Position numbers and translations under genes: made by a program | From: an uncultured Collinsella sp. | GTDB taxonomy: Bacteria; Actinomycetota; Coriobacteriia; Coriobacteriales; Coriobacteriaceae | Direction of reading: 5' to 3' | Assembly: GCA_905209765.1 (NCBI GenBank) | Contig: CAJLUE010000003.1 | Coordinates: forward strand, 1 to 64,000 | Length of the DNA stretch: 64,000 bases | In this document: positions 39,653 to 47,904 of the stretch, one piece after another | Layout of the letters: every line of letters begins with the position of its first letter | How positions within the stretch are numbered: position 1 is the stretch's first letter | The notes under the pieces: model-generated | What the model saw: only the letters and a program-made list of their open reading frames with translations | What the model was told of the DNA's origin: nothing | The model's database searches: none

Positions 39653-41440
39653 CTACATCAGGCGCAGGCTGACGTCCTTGAGCTGGGCGCCGCTAACGGC
39701 ACTCGGGGCGCCCGACATGAGGTCGGAGCCACTGGCCGTCTTGGGGAACGCCATAACGTCACGGATGGAGTCGGAACCGGTGAGCAGCATGCACACGCGG
39801 TCCAGGCCCAGAGCGAAACCGCCCATCGGGGGCGCACCAAACTTGAGGGCCTCCATGAGGAAGCCGAACTGAGACTCGGCGCGCTCCTCGGTAAAGCCCA
39901 GGAGCTTGAGCATGGACATCTGCATCTCGGCGTTGTGGATACGCATACCGCCGCCGCCGGCCTCAAAGCCGTCCATGACAAAGTCGTAGGTGCACGAACC
40001 GGCTGCCAGCGGATCGGCCTCGATCTTGGCGATGTCGGTCTCGGTCGGCAGAGTGAACGGCTGGTGCTCGGCGGCATAGGCCTTGCGGTCCTCATCCCAG
40101 TGGAACAGCGGGAAGTTGACGACCCACAGGAAGTCGTGACCCTCGCGCTTGATCTCGAGCGCATTGGCCATGTGGGAACGCATGCCGCCCAGGATCTCGT
40201 CAGAGAGCAGGCGCGGGCCGGCGGCAAACATCACAAGGTCGCCGGGCTCGACGTCCATGCGCTCGCGCAGAGCCGCCATCTCCTCGTCCGAGAAGAACTT
40301 GACGATGGGGCTGTTGATGGAGCCGTCCTCGCGGAAGGCGATCCAGGCCAGGCCCTTGGCGCCAAACGTGGAGGCCACGCCGGCGAGCTTATCGATCTTG
40401 GCACGCGCCCAGGCACCGGCGCCCTTGGCGTTGATGGCCTTGACGACAGAGCCCTCCTCGTTCGCAGCGGTCGCGAAGACCTTGAACTTGGAGTTGGCAA
40501 AGATGTCGGTCAGGTCGACCAGGTGCATGCCGTAGCGGGTATCGGGCTTGTCGGAGCCATAGGTGTCCATGGCCTCCCAGTAGTTCATGCGACGCAGCGG
40601 CGTGGGCATCTCGACACCCATGCGACCGAAGGCATCGGCAAGAACCTCCTCGAGCGCACTCATGACATCGTTCTGGTCCACGAAGGACATCTCGATATCG
40701 ACCTGGGTGAACTCGGGCTGACGGTCGGCGCGCAGGTCCTCGTCGCGGAAGCACTTGGCAACCTGGTAGTAGCGCTCGACGCCACCGACCATGAGCAGCT
40801 GCTTCAGGAGCTGCGGGGACTGCGGCAGGGCGTAGAAGTTGCCCGGCTGGATGCGGCTGGGGACGATGAAGTCGCGGGCGCCCTCGGGCGTAGACTTGAA
40901 CAGGGAGGGCGTCTCGACCTCCATGAACTCACGGTTGTGCAGCGCCTCGCGAATGGCAAAGGTGAAGTCGGAGCGCAGCTTGAGGTTGGCCATCATCTCG
41001 GGACGGCGGAGGTCCAGATAGCGATAGCGCAGGCGAGTGTCCTCGCTGGTCTCGATGCCGTCCTCGATCTGGAACGGCGGGGTGACGGACGTGTTGAGCA
41101 CCTCGGCGTGGTCGGTCAGGACCTCGATCTCGCCGGTCGCGAGCTTGGTGTTGGTGGTCTCCTCGCCACGGGAGCGCACGACGCCGTGGATCTTGATGGG
41201 CCACTCGGGACGCATGGTCTCGGCGATCTTAAAGGCGTCGCCGTCGGAGTGCTCGGGGTCGAAGGTGAGCTGCGTGATGCCCTCGCGGTCGCGAAGGTCG
41301 CAGAAAATAAGGCCGCCGTGGTCACGGCGACGGCTCACCCAACCGGTGAGGGTGACCTCTTCGCCCACGTTCTCGCGGCGAAGCTCGCCGCAGGTACGGG
41401 TGTGCATGGAATGCTCGTCGATGGGACGGGTCTGGCTCAT
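39653..41440 (-). CDS. aspS: Aspartyl-tRNA synthetase
   Basis: 595 residues, the usual size of bacterial class IIb AspRS with GAD insertion. N-terminal OB anticodon domain (GEEVTLTGWVSRRRDHGGLIF), motif 2 CFRDEDLRADRQPEFTQ, and motif 3 GGFALGLDRVCMLL near the C terminus. Charges tRNA-Asp (or also tRNA-Asn; the discriminating type cannot be settled here). Start with AAAGGAGGATCACTGGT. Confidence 0.96.
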   Translation of the reverse strand: MSQTRPIDEHSMHTRTCGELRRENVGEEVTLTGWVSRRRDHGGLIFCDLRDREGITQLTFDPEHSDGDAFKIAETMRPEWPIKIHGVVRSRGEETTNTKLATGEIEVLTDHAEVLNTSVTPPFQIEDGIETSEDTRLRYRYLDLRRPEMMANLKLRSDFTFAIREALHNREFMEVETPSLFKSTPEGARDFIVPSRIQPGNFYALPQSPQLLKQLLMVGGVERYYQVAKCFRDEDLRADRQPEFTQVDIEMSFVDQNDVMSALEEVLADAFGRMGVEMPTPLRRMNYWEAMDTYGSDKPDTRYGMHLVDLTDIFANSKFKVFATAANEEGSVVKAINAKGAGAWARAKIDKLAGVASTFGAKGLAWIAFREDGSINSPIVKFFSDEEMAALRERMDVEPGDLVMFAAGPRLLSDEILGGMRSHMANALEIKREGHDFLWVVNFPLFHWDEDRKAYAAEHQPFTLPTETDIAKIEADPLAAGSCTYDFVMDGFEAGGGGMRIHNAEMQMSMLKLLGFTEERAESQFGFLMEALKFGAPPMGGFALGLDRVCMLLTGSDSIRDVMAFPKTASGSDLMSGAPSAVSGAQLKDVSLRLM

Positions 41441-41696
41441 ACCAGTGATCCTCCTTTATGGATCTGTGCCGCCCCGTGTCGTTCCGGGCGGCGTCGTACA
41501 GATTTGCCCAGCCTGCGTAAACCGCGCAGCCAGACATGGCGTTCTATCTTATCGCACCTGTGCCGATGTGCCGCGGAAAAGTGGCTCCTGCCCAAAGACT
41601 TGACGGAGACGAAACAATTGACGCACCGCGGCGCCCGCCCGCGCTCGTCACGTGCGACAATATGCCCCAATAAAACAGCACTTGGAAAGGCCCGTC

Positions 41697-42332
41697 ATGA
41701 CTGCACGCCTCATTGTTATGGATATCGACTCCACCCTCATCAACCAGGAGGTCATCGACCTGTTGGGCGAGGAGGCAGGCGTGGGCGGGCAAGTTGCGCA
41801 GATCACCGAGCGCGCCATGCGCGGCGAGTTGGACTTTAAGCAAGCGCTCGAGAAGCGCGTGGGGCTGCTCGCCGGCCTGGACGAGAGCGTGTTCGAGCGC
41901 ACCTTTGAGCGCGTGACATTTACCCCCGGCGCGTTGGAGCTTGTGCACTCGGCACACAGCAAGGGCTGGAAGGTCGGCGTGGTGAGCGGCGGCTTCCACG
42001 AGGTCGCCGACAAGATCGTGGCTGCCGCGGGTATCGACTTTTGCCTGGCCAACCGCCTGGAGGTCGTGGACGGCAAGCTCACCGGTAAGTTGGCTGCCGA
42101 CATTGTGACCAAGGAGTCCAAGCTCATCCAGCTGTTGGACTGGGCAGTTGAGTGCGGCGTCGACATGGCCCACACGGTCGCTATTGGCGACGGGGCAAAC
42201 GACATCCCCATGATCCAGGCCGCGGGCACTGGCATCGCGTTTTGCGCCAAGCCCAAGACGCGCGAAGCCGCCCCGTTTGCCATCGACGAGCGCAACCTGA
42301 TGCTCGCCATGGACATCATCCTGCGCGACTAG
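41697..42332 (+). CDS. serB: Phosphoserine phosphatase SerB
   Basis: 211-residue HAD phosphatase, last step of serine synthesis. Motif I MDIDSTLIN, cap region EEAGVGGQVAQITERAMRGELDF typical of SerB, motif II VVSGGFHEV, motif IV GDGANDIPM. No ACT domain. Start 41697 follows GGAAAGGCCCG; the in-frame upstream Met is not well placed. Confidence 0.92.
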   Translation: MTARLIVMDIDSTLINQEVIDLLGEEAGVGGQVAQITERAMRGELDFKQALEKRVGLLAGLDESVFERTFERVTFTPGALELVHSAHSKGWKVGVVSGGFHEVADKIVAAAGIDFCLANRLEVVDGKLTGKLAADIVTKESKLIQLLDWAVECGVDMAHTVAIGDGANDIPMIQAAGTGIAFCAKPKTREAAPFAIDERNLMLAMDIILRD

Positions 42333-42368
42333 CCGATCCGTCTAACAATTGAATCAGTCCGTCCTATA

Positions 42369-42402
42369 GTTTCCGAACAATTTTGTCTTAGTGTTCGGAA
42401 AC
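42369..42402 (+). promoter_or_regulatory. Operator-like palindrome upstream of larB
   Basis: Perfect 11-bp arms GTTTCCGAACA and TGTTCGGAAAC with 12 bases between, 45 bases before the larB start. A natural target for the TetR-type repressor encoded at the end of the same operon, although a terminator of serB is an alternative. Confidence 0.6.
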
Positions 42403-42446
42403 ATACCCTTTGAGTGCTAGACTTTGCGCCGTCGAAGGGAACATAT

Positions 42447-43229
42447 ATGGATAAGCGAGATCTTGAGCAGCTGCTGAGCGACGTTGCCGGCGGATCAGTC
42501 ACCCCTGCCGACGCCCTCACGCGCATCCAGACGGCTCCGACCGCCGATTTGGGCTTTGCGCAGCTCGATCTTTCGCGCGGAGTGCGCCAGGGAGCCGGCG
42601 AGGTTGTCTACGGTGCCGGTAAAACCGCCGAGCAGATTGCCGCCATTATCGAAGCGCTGCGCGATGCCGACCAGGAGCGCATCCTAGTCACACGCTTGAA
42701 TGCCGAAAAAGCCGCGCGCACCGCTGAGCTTCTTGGCAACGACATCGACCTGGGATATGTCCCGGACGCCCAGCTCGCCCTGGTGGGTGGCAAGCCCTCC
42801 CCCACCGGCAACGGACGCATCGTCGTCGCCTGCGCCGGCACGAGCGACCTGCCCGTCGCCGAAGAGGCGGCACTGACGGCCGAGTTCTACGGCAACGAGG
42901 TCGATCGCCTCTACGACGTAGGTGTCGCCGGCCTGCACCGCCTGCTCGCTCATTCCGAGGAACTAGCCCAGGCGCAGGTGGTCATCGCCATCGCCGGCAT
43001 GGAAGGTGCCCTGGCGAGCGTCATCGGCGGTCTGGTGAGCTGTCCGGTCATCGCCGTCCCCACCAGTGTGGGCTATGGCGCGAGCTTTGGCGGCGTGGCC
43101 GCACTGCTCGCCATGCTCAACTCCTGCGCCAGCGGCGTTTCGGTCGTCAACATCGACAACGGCTTCGGCGCCGCTTACCAGGCAAGTCTTATCAATCATC
43201 TGAGTGCCGGCACGTCCTGCGCCCGCTAA
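42447..43229 (+). CDS. larB: Nickel-pincer cofactor synthase LarB (P2CMN-forming)
   Basis: 260 residues; C-terminal half resembles AIR carboxylase PurE (PVAEEAALTAEFYGNEVDRLYDVGVAGLHRLL; first block shortened in use) with SVGYGASFGGVAALLAMLNSC-type glycine-rich end. LarB carboxylates and hydrolyses nicotinate adenine dinucleotide as the first step to the nickel-pincer nucleotide of lactate racemase. Start 42447 follows GAAGGGAAC. Operon larB-larC-tetR. Confidence 0.93.
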   Translation: MDKRDLEQLLSDVAGGSVTPADALTRIQTAPTADLGFAQLDLSRGVRQGAGEVVYGAGKTAEQIAAIIEALRDADQERILVTRLNAEKAARTAELLGNDIDLGYVPDAQLALVGGKPSPTGNGRIVVACAGTSDLPVAEEAALTAEFYGNEVDRLYDVGVAGLHRLLAHSEELAQAQVVIAIAGMEGALASVIGGLVSCPVIAVPTSVGYGASFGGVAALLAMLNSCASGVSVVNIDNGFGAAYQASLINHLSAGTSCAR

Positions 43230-43239
43230 GGAGCATTTC

Positions 43240-44157
43240 ATGTCCAACCATCAGCACACGCTTATCATCGACGGCACCTCGGGCATCAGCGGCGACATGA
43301 CCGTCGCGGCCCTGCTCGACCTGGGCGCCAGCAAGGAGCACCTGCGCGAACAGCTCGCCACGCTTCCGGTCGATGGCTTTGAGATTGCCGTTACACGCGT
43401 AAACAAGCATGGCATCGACGCCTGCGACTTTGACGTTCAGCTGGCAGAGGAGCTCGAGAACCACGACCACGACATGGCCTGGCTCTACGGCAACGAAGCG
43501 GGCACCGAGCACACACATGAGCATGAGCACCACCATCATGACCATGGCGAACACGAACACGAGCACTGCCACGAGCATGACCATGAGGGCCACGGTCATG
43601 GCCACGAGGACCATCACCACACCCACCACCATCATCACCGCTCGCTAGCCGACGTCACCGAGATTATCGTCGGCTCTCAGCTGAGTGATGGCGCCAAGCG
43701 ACGCGCGCTCGCCATCTTTACCGCGCTCGCCGCCGCCGAGGCCAAGGCTCACGGTAAAACGCCCGAGACCGTCATGTTCCACGAGGTGGGCGCCGTCGAC
43801 TCCATCGTTGACATCTGTTCAGTCGCCATCTGCCTCGATGACCTGGGCATCGAGGATATTGTCGTCGAGTCGCTCTCCGAGGGTCACGGCACCATCCACT
43901 GTGCCCACGGCCTTATGCCCATCCCGGTGCCCGCCGTCGTCAACCTATGCCAAGCAGGCAATATCGCCCTCACGCCCGCACCGGTCGCCGGCGAGCTCGT
44001 AACGCCCACGGGCGCCGCCATCGTCGCCGCACTGCGCACGTCCGAGCATCTGCCGGCCCGCTACCGTATCGAGGCCGTCGGCTACGGCGCCGGTAAGCGC
44101 CCCTACGAGGGCTGCTCCGGCACGCTCCGTTGCCTGCTTGTTCACGTGGATGCATAG
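43240..44157 (+). CDS. larC: LarC nickel insertion protein, N-terminal (LarC1) part only
   Basis: 305 residues. Starts LIIDGTSGISGDMTVAALLD, then a very His-rich segment (about residues 75-140, HHHHDHGEHEHEHCHEHDHE-like) that must bind nickel, then GKTPETVMFHEVGAVDSIVDI and ALTPAPVAGELVTPTGAAI. It ends at GYGAGKRPYEGCSGTLRCLL, where ordinary LarC (about 400 residues) continues into its second domain. In lactobacilli LarC1 and LarC2 are joined by ribosomal frameshifting; no LarC2-like frame follows here because tetR starts three bases later. RBS AAGGAG. Confidence 0.9.
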   Translation: MSNHQHTLIIDGTSGISGDMTVAALLDLGASKEHLREQLATLPVDGFEIAVTRVNKHGIDACDFDVQLAEELENHDHDMAWLYGNEAGTEHTHEHEHHHHDHGEHEHEHCHEHDHEGHGHGHEDHHHTHHHHHRSLADVTEIIVGSQLSDGAKRRALAIFTALAAAEAKAHGKTPETVMFHEVGAVDSIVDICSVAICLDDLGIEDIVVESLSEGHGTIHCAHGLMPIPVPAVVNLCQAGNIALTPAPVAGELVTPTGAAIVAALRTSEHLPARYRIEAVGYGAGKRPYEGCSGTLRCLLVHVDA

Positions 44158-44159
44158 CC

Positions 44160-44699
44160 ATGGATGCCCGCAAAACCAAAAGCCGCGCCGCTATTGTCAC
44201 GGCGTTTTCCGAGCTCCTTCGCGAGGAGGACTACGGCAAGATCACCGTCGGCGACATCATCGCGCGCGCTCACGTAGGCCGCGCGACATTCTACGGCCTC
44301 TTTAAGAGCAAAGACGACCTACTATCCGAGCTCGTGAGCGACATCTGCACCCACGCCCTCGACGACGATGGCACACCGCTCGATGACCCACTCGTGCAGA
44401 TCGAGCATATTCTCAACAATCTCTGGGAGCGTCGCCAGGGCGTCCGAGCCCTCGTAGCCGGCGCCGGCTCACGCGTCTTCGCCGACTGCCTCCGCAAGAC
44501 CATCATGTCGCGCGCAGCCGAAACCGTCCCCACCGACCCAAACGGCCCCGCCGCCACCATGGACCGCAGCTTCCTACTACACCACATAGCCTCAAGCTTC
44601 GTAGGAATGGTCCAATGGTGGGCCTGGCACAACTTCGAAGCCCCAAAAGAGGACGTAGCCAAAGACTACCTATCAGCCATCAAGCCCCTCTTCAGCTAA
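44160..44699 (+). CDS. TetR family transcriptional regulator
   Basis: 179 residues; N-terminal HTH KITVGDIIARAHVGRATFYGLF is clear, C-terminal ligand domain of the short TetR_C kind with WWAWHNFEAPKEDVAKDYL at its end. Starts two bases after the larC stop, so it is translated by coupling with larC and likely controls the lar genes. Confidence 0.9.
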   Translation: MDARKTKSRAAIVTAFSELLREEDYGKITVGDIIARAHVGRATFYGLFKSKDDLLSELVSDICTHALDDDGTPLDDPLVQIEHILNNLWERRQGVRALVAGAGSRVFADCLRKTIMSRAAETVPTDPNGPAATMDRSFLLHHIASSFVGMVQWWAWHNFEAPKEDVAKDYLSAIKPLFS

Positions 44700-44820
44700 G
44701 TAACTATCCCTTCCCAAAGTGCCAACAGCAGCCCAACGCCCCTACCAGCAACAAGCCCCTCCCATCCAAATTCAGATATATATGTTGGGTTGCTTGTACG
44801 AACGCAACAAAGACCCCGTA

Positions 44821-44945
44821 GCTGGCCGCATGGGGTAACTTCCCAGCGCATTCCGCAGGACGCAAAAAGGCTCGCCGCACGAAGTGCGCAGCGAGCCTTT
44901 TTGCATGTCCGAGGACGCGCTGGGAAGTTACCCCATGCGGCCAGC
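44821..44945 (-). ncRNA. Nested double-stem 3' element E1 (after larD)
   Basis: Outer stem of 28-29 perfect pairs (44821-44849 with 44917-44945). Read on the minus strand, it is followed by internal-loop strands GTCCTCGGACAT and GTCCTGCGGAAT around an inner stem GCAAAAAGGCTCGC / GCGAGCCTTTTTGC capped by CACTTCGTG (a UUCG loop). The inner stem is a terminator-like hairpin. It begins 22 bases after the larD stop. The same design is in E2. Confidence 0.8.
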
Positions 44946-44966
44946 GGACAACTATGTAGCCTCAGA

Positions 44967-45698
44967 CTAGAACATGCCCAAGAAACCATGCACAAACAGC
45001 GCGGCCAGAGCGGCACCGACAAACGGCGCGATGCCAGGAACGAGCAGGCCGTACTTCCAGTTGTTGTCAGCCTTGTGCTTAATCGGCAGCACCTGATAGG
45101 CCATGCGAGGACCAAGGTCACGAGCCTGGTTCATGGCGAAGCCAGTGATGCCGCCCATGCCCATACCAACGGCCCAAACGATCAGACCGACGCAGATAGC
45201 GAGCATCAAAACGTTCTCGCCGGCACGGTTAGCGGTAGCAAGGATGGCACTGATGAACACGAAGGTGCAGATAGCCTCGCAGAAGAAGTTACGGGCATAG
45301 TTGGTGCCCTCGGTGGTGGGGTTGGTCGAGAAGATGTTGCGCTGAGCAATGGGATCGATGACACCATCGGAAGCCTTGAACTCATCGGCATACATCAACC
45401 ACGCGATCACGGCACCCGCAAAGCCGCCGAGCATATCGGCAACCATGAAGGGGATGCAGCTGCTCCACGGCACCAGGCCGACGATGCACTGGGCAAGCAC
45501 CATGGCGGGGTTCATGCACACGGCGCCGCCAAAGATAAACAGGGCGACCGAGATGCCAAAAGACCAGGTGGTGATGGCAAACATGTGGCCGGAGCCCTGA
45601 TACTTGGTGCCCTTAAGCACGGTATCGCAGTGCACGCCCACGCCAAAGATGATCATGAGGGCCGTTGCACCGAATTCGCAGAGGAGTTTGGTAAGCAT
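44967..45698 (-). CDS. larD: MIP-family channel, LarD-like lactate/glycerol facilitator
   Basis: 243-residue inner membrane channel of the aquaporin/glycerol facilitator family with six helices and two half-helices. The first NPA box is CMNPAMV; the second is MNQARDLGPR, with Gln for the Pro of NPARD. In lactobacilli LarD of this family passes lactate. It is downstream of larA on the minus strand (50 bases), convergent with larBC-tetR, so lactate or glycerol channel activity in the same pathway is likely. Confidence 0.88.
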   Translation of the reverse strand: MLTKLLCEFGATALMIIFGVGVHCDTVLKGTKYQGSGHMFAITTWSFGISVALFIFGGAVCMNPAMVLAQCIVGLVPWSSCIPFMVADMLGGFAGAVIAWLMYADEFKASDGVIDPIAQRNIFSTNPTTEGTNYARNFFCEAICTFVFISAILATANRAGENVLMLAICVGLIVWAVGMGMGGITGFAMNQARDLGPRMAYQVLPIKHKADNNWKYGLLVPGIAPFVGAALAALFVHGFLGMF

Positions 45699-45747
45699 AA
45701 AACCTTATCTTTCTTGTCGGTTATAAACGATTCGTTTAGGCCGCGCA

Positions 45748-47025
45748 CTAGTGCTGCGCGACAACAACGCCCAGGCCATCGGGGATGACGGCAACCTTGG
45801 CATCGGCACCCTTCATCTCAAAGGCGAGCTTGAGCGCCTCCTCGATAGTGTTGACCGGCGTCATGTGCATATCCTTGAGCATCTGGTGATCGCACAGGTC
45901 GGTGACCATGATCACGGGATGATGTGCCAGGATGCGGGCGAAAATCTGGCTCGTCCACTGGTCGGGCAGGGTCTCATCCTTAGGACGATCGATGCAGGCG
46001 CGCTCAAACTCTGCCGGATCGTTGTCGGCGATGTTGTGATAGAAGCCCTCGCCGCCGTGACCGTCGGCACAACCGGCGACATCGATGATCACGCCGCCCT
46101 CGGGAAGTGTGGCCTCTGCAGCGCACATGCCCTTCACGGCCTGGTAGATGTTCTGGTCGAGGGGGTAGCCACCGTTGGTGGTGATGGCAATCTCGCACTC
46201 GACGGGCTCAACGCCGGCGAGGCTCTTCACGAACTCGCAGCCGGCCTCGTGCGCCTTGTGAATGTCGCCGGCAAAGGAGCCGATGACCTCGTGCTTGCCG
46301 TTAAGCACCACGTTAAGCACAAAGGCGAGGTGGGCCATCTCGGCGGCGGCAAACATGTCCTCGCTCACGTGGTTGTGGCACAGGTTGCCGGCGCGCGAAT
46401 GAGAATCGTTCACAAACTGACCGTTGTGGTTGTACATGATGGTCTTGTAGCTGGCGATGCCAGGCAGGACGGACTTGCGGCTGCCAGAGAAACCGGCGAA
46501 GAAGTGCGGCTCAATAAAGCCCTCGGCAAGCAGCAGATCGCAATCGGCGGCAATCTTGTTGATGATGCACTCGCCACCAGAAGGCAAGGTGCCAATCTTT
46601 TTCATCATGCTGTCATCAGTCGCGACGTGCATAACGATTTCCTCGTTGGCAACGATCTCCTCGCCGTACTTGTTGACGAGCTCCTCGTGCGTCGACGGAC
46701 GATGCATGCCCGTAGCAACCAGAATGCGAACGCGCGCCTCAGGCGCAGCGGAGTGGATGTGATGCAGCAGAATAGGCATCGTCACACGCGAAGGAACGGG
46801 ACGCGTATGGTCGGAGCTAATGATGACAATATCCTTCTTGCCAGCACAAAGCTCCCCGAGCGAAGGCGAGCCGTAAGGGTTGGCAAGCGACTCCTCTACT
46901 AGTTCTTCCTGCGATTTCGTGGTCTTAAACTCGTTTTGATGACCTTCCATCACACCCGCGAAGTTCTTATCCTCGAGCTCCAGATGCAACGTCTTGTGGT
47001 CAAACGGCAGTTCACATTCAAACAA
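45748..47025 (-). CDS. larA: Lactate racemase LarA (nickel-pincer enzyme)
   Basis: 425 residues, same length as the L. plantarum enzyme. Conserved blocks: IVIISSDHTRPVPSRV, ILVATGMHRPSTHEELV (catalytic His), HFFAGFSGSRKSVLPGIAS (Lys that binds the nickel-pincer cofactor), NGGYPLDQNIYQAVKGM, DQWTSQIFARIL, IPDGLGVVV. The enzyme interconverts D- and L-lactate in the cytosol. The start is set at a TTG (47025) behind GAAAGGAAGAGGG because homology begins there; an upstream frame adds 79 unrelated residues. LarE, which adds sulfur to the cofactor, is not in the window. Confidence 0.94.
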   Translation of the reverse strand: MFECELPFDHKTLHLELEDKNFAGVMEGHQNEFKTTKSQEELVEESLANPYGSPSLGELCAGKKDIVIISSDHTRPVPSRVTMPILLHHIHSAAPEARVRILVATGMHRPSTHEELVNKYGEEIVANEEIVMHVATDDSMMKKIGTLPSGGECIINKIAADCDLLLAEGFIEPHFFAGFSGSRKSVLPGIASYKTIMYNHNGQFVNDSHSRAGNLCHNHVSEDMFAAAEMAHLAFVLNVVLNGKHEVIGSFAGDIHKAHEAGCEFVKSLAGVEPVECEIAITTNGGYPLDQNIYQAVKGMCAAEATLPEGGVIIDVAGCADGHGGEGFYHNIADNDPAEFERACIDRPKDETLPDQWTSQIFARILAHHPVIMVTDLCDHQMLKDMHMTPVNTIEEALKLAFEMKGADAKVAVIPDGLGVVVAQH

Positions 47026-47754
47026 TGACGAGCGCCCTCTTCCTTTCAACTGACACACTAGATAAACCGTTGGAAGGATACGCCGCTCACCGAAAAACTC
47101 CACCGTCCACCGACTCATTAACACAACGTTCATATTTGGCCCACAACAAAACGACCGCGATCCCAAACGGGACCGCAGCCGCCTGTAAAAGACACAATAG
47201 ACAGGATGACTTACGCAGCGCCGAGGCAAACATCTACCCCGAGATGTACGCACGTAAGCCATTTTGCATAAATGCGTTAATTTCTTGCATAAAATGGTGC
47301 ATGGATTTCAAACCGTAACAGGGTAGTACCCTCCGGAGCGTGCATTTTTGCGAGTATTCAGCATCGCGGGATAAGATTTTGGTGTCAAAAGTCTTTCAAA
47401 AGGTAGATAGTCCTCATGACTCGTCCCATCTGGATAGCATACGGCGAGAAACCAGCCATATACGGGCATCACCAAGGCCCAATTGTCGTGCAAAAGCATC
47501 AACAAAGGCAGCGAAAGCCGGCTATGACCTTATGCATCAATCTTTGGCTGCTGAAAACTCCGTTTTTTGCACGTCGCCCCAAGCACCACCCTCACCCAGC
47601 GGCTGATCCGCCAAAGGTCGGACATCGCAGGGCCCGCCATAGGTTTACTTTTAGGCACACTCCACAGGACGCAAGAAGCCCTCGCCGCACTCCACATTAG
47701 GCGCGAAGCGCACTTTATTTTCATCAGCTTTAATCCCTGAAGACCGAGGACGAA
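47026..47754. other. Long intergenic region upstream of larA
   Basis: No convincing gene. TTGCATAAA occurs at 47264 and 47285 in direct orientation, 21 bases apart, and GGGTA-G-TACCC at 47321, so the larA promoter may carry a regulator site here. A 65-residue minus-strand frame (47308-47505) is not recognised. 47655-47760 contains diverged pieces of the E1/E2 internal-loop motifs (CACTCCACAGGACGCA; CCGAGGACG). Confidence 0.5.
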
Positions 47755-47881
47755 GGGACCCGACGGGTTTCCCTCTGAATGCATTCCGCAGCACGAAGCC
47801 CCCTTATCCGCAGCTCCGAAGGAGCAGGATAAGGGGGCTTCAAGTGCGAGGACGCATTCAGAGAGAAACCCATCGGGTCCC
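47755..47881 (-). ncRNA. Nested double-stem 3' element E2 (after ppc)
   Basis: Outer arms 47755-47782 and 47854-47881, 28 bp with two mismatches that are G-U wobbles only if the minus strand is transcribed. Minus-strand internal loop strands GTCCTCGCACTT and GTGCTGCGGAAT; inner stem GAAGCCCCCTTATCC / GGATAAGGGGGCTTC; cap GCTCC-TTCG-GAGC. It begins 24 bases after the ppc stop, as E1 does after larD, but the outer and inner stem sequences are unrelated to those of E1. Confidence 0.8.
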
Positions 47882-47904
47882 GGTGAGAGCCACAGGGCTA
47901 TCGA

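Noticed and set aside
47308..47505. 65-residue minus-strand frame upstream of larA
   Set aside because: No recognisable family, no clear ribosome binding site, and it lies in repeat-rich DNA.
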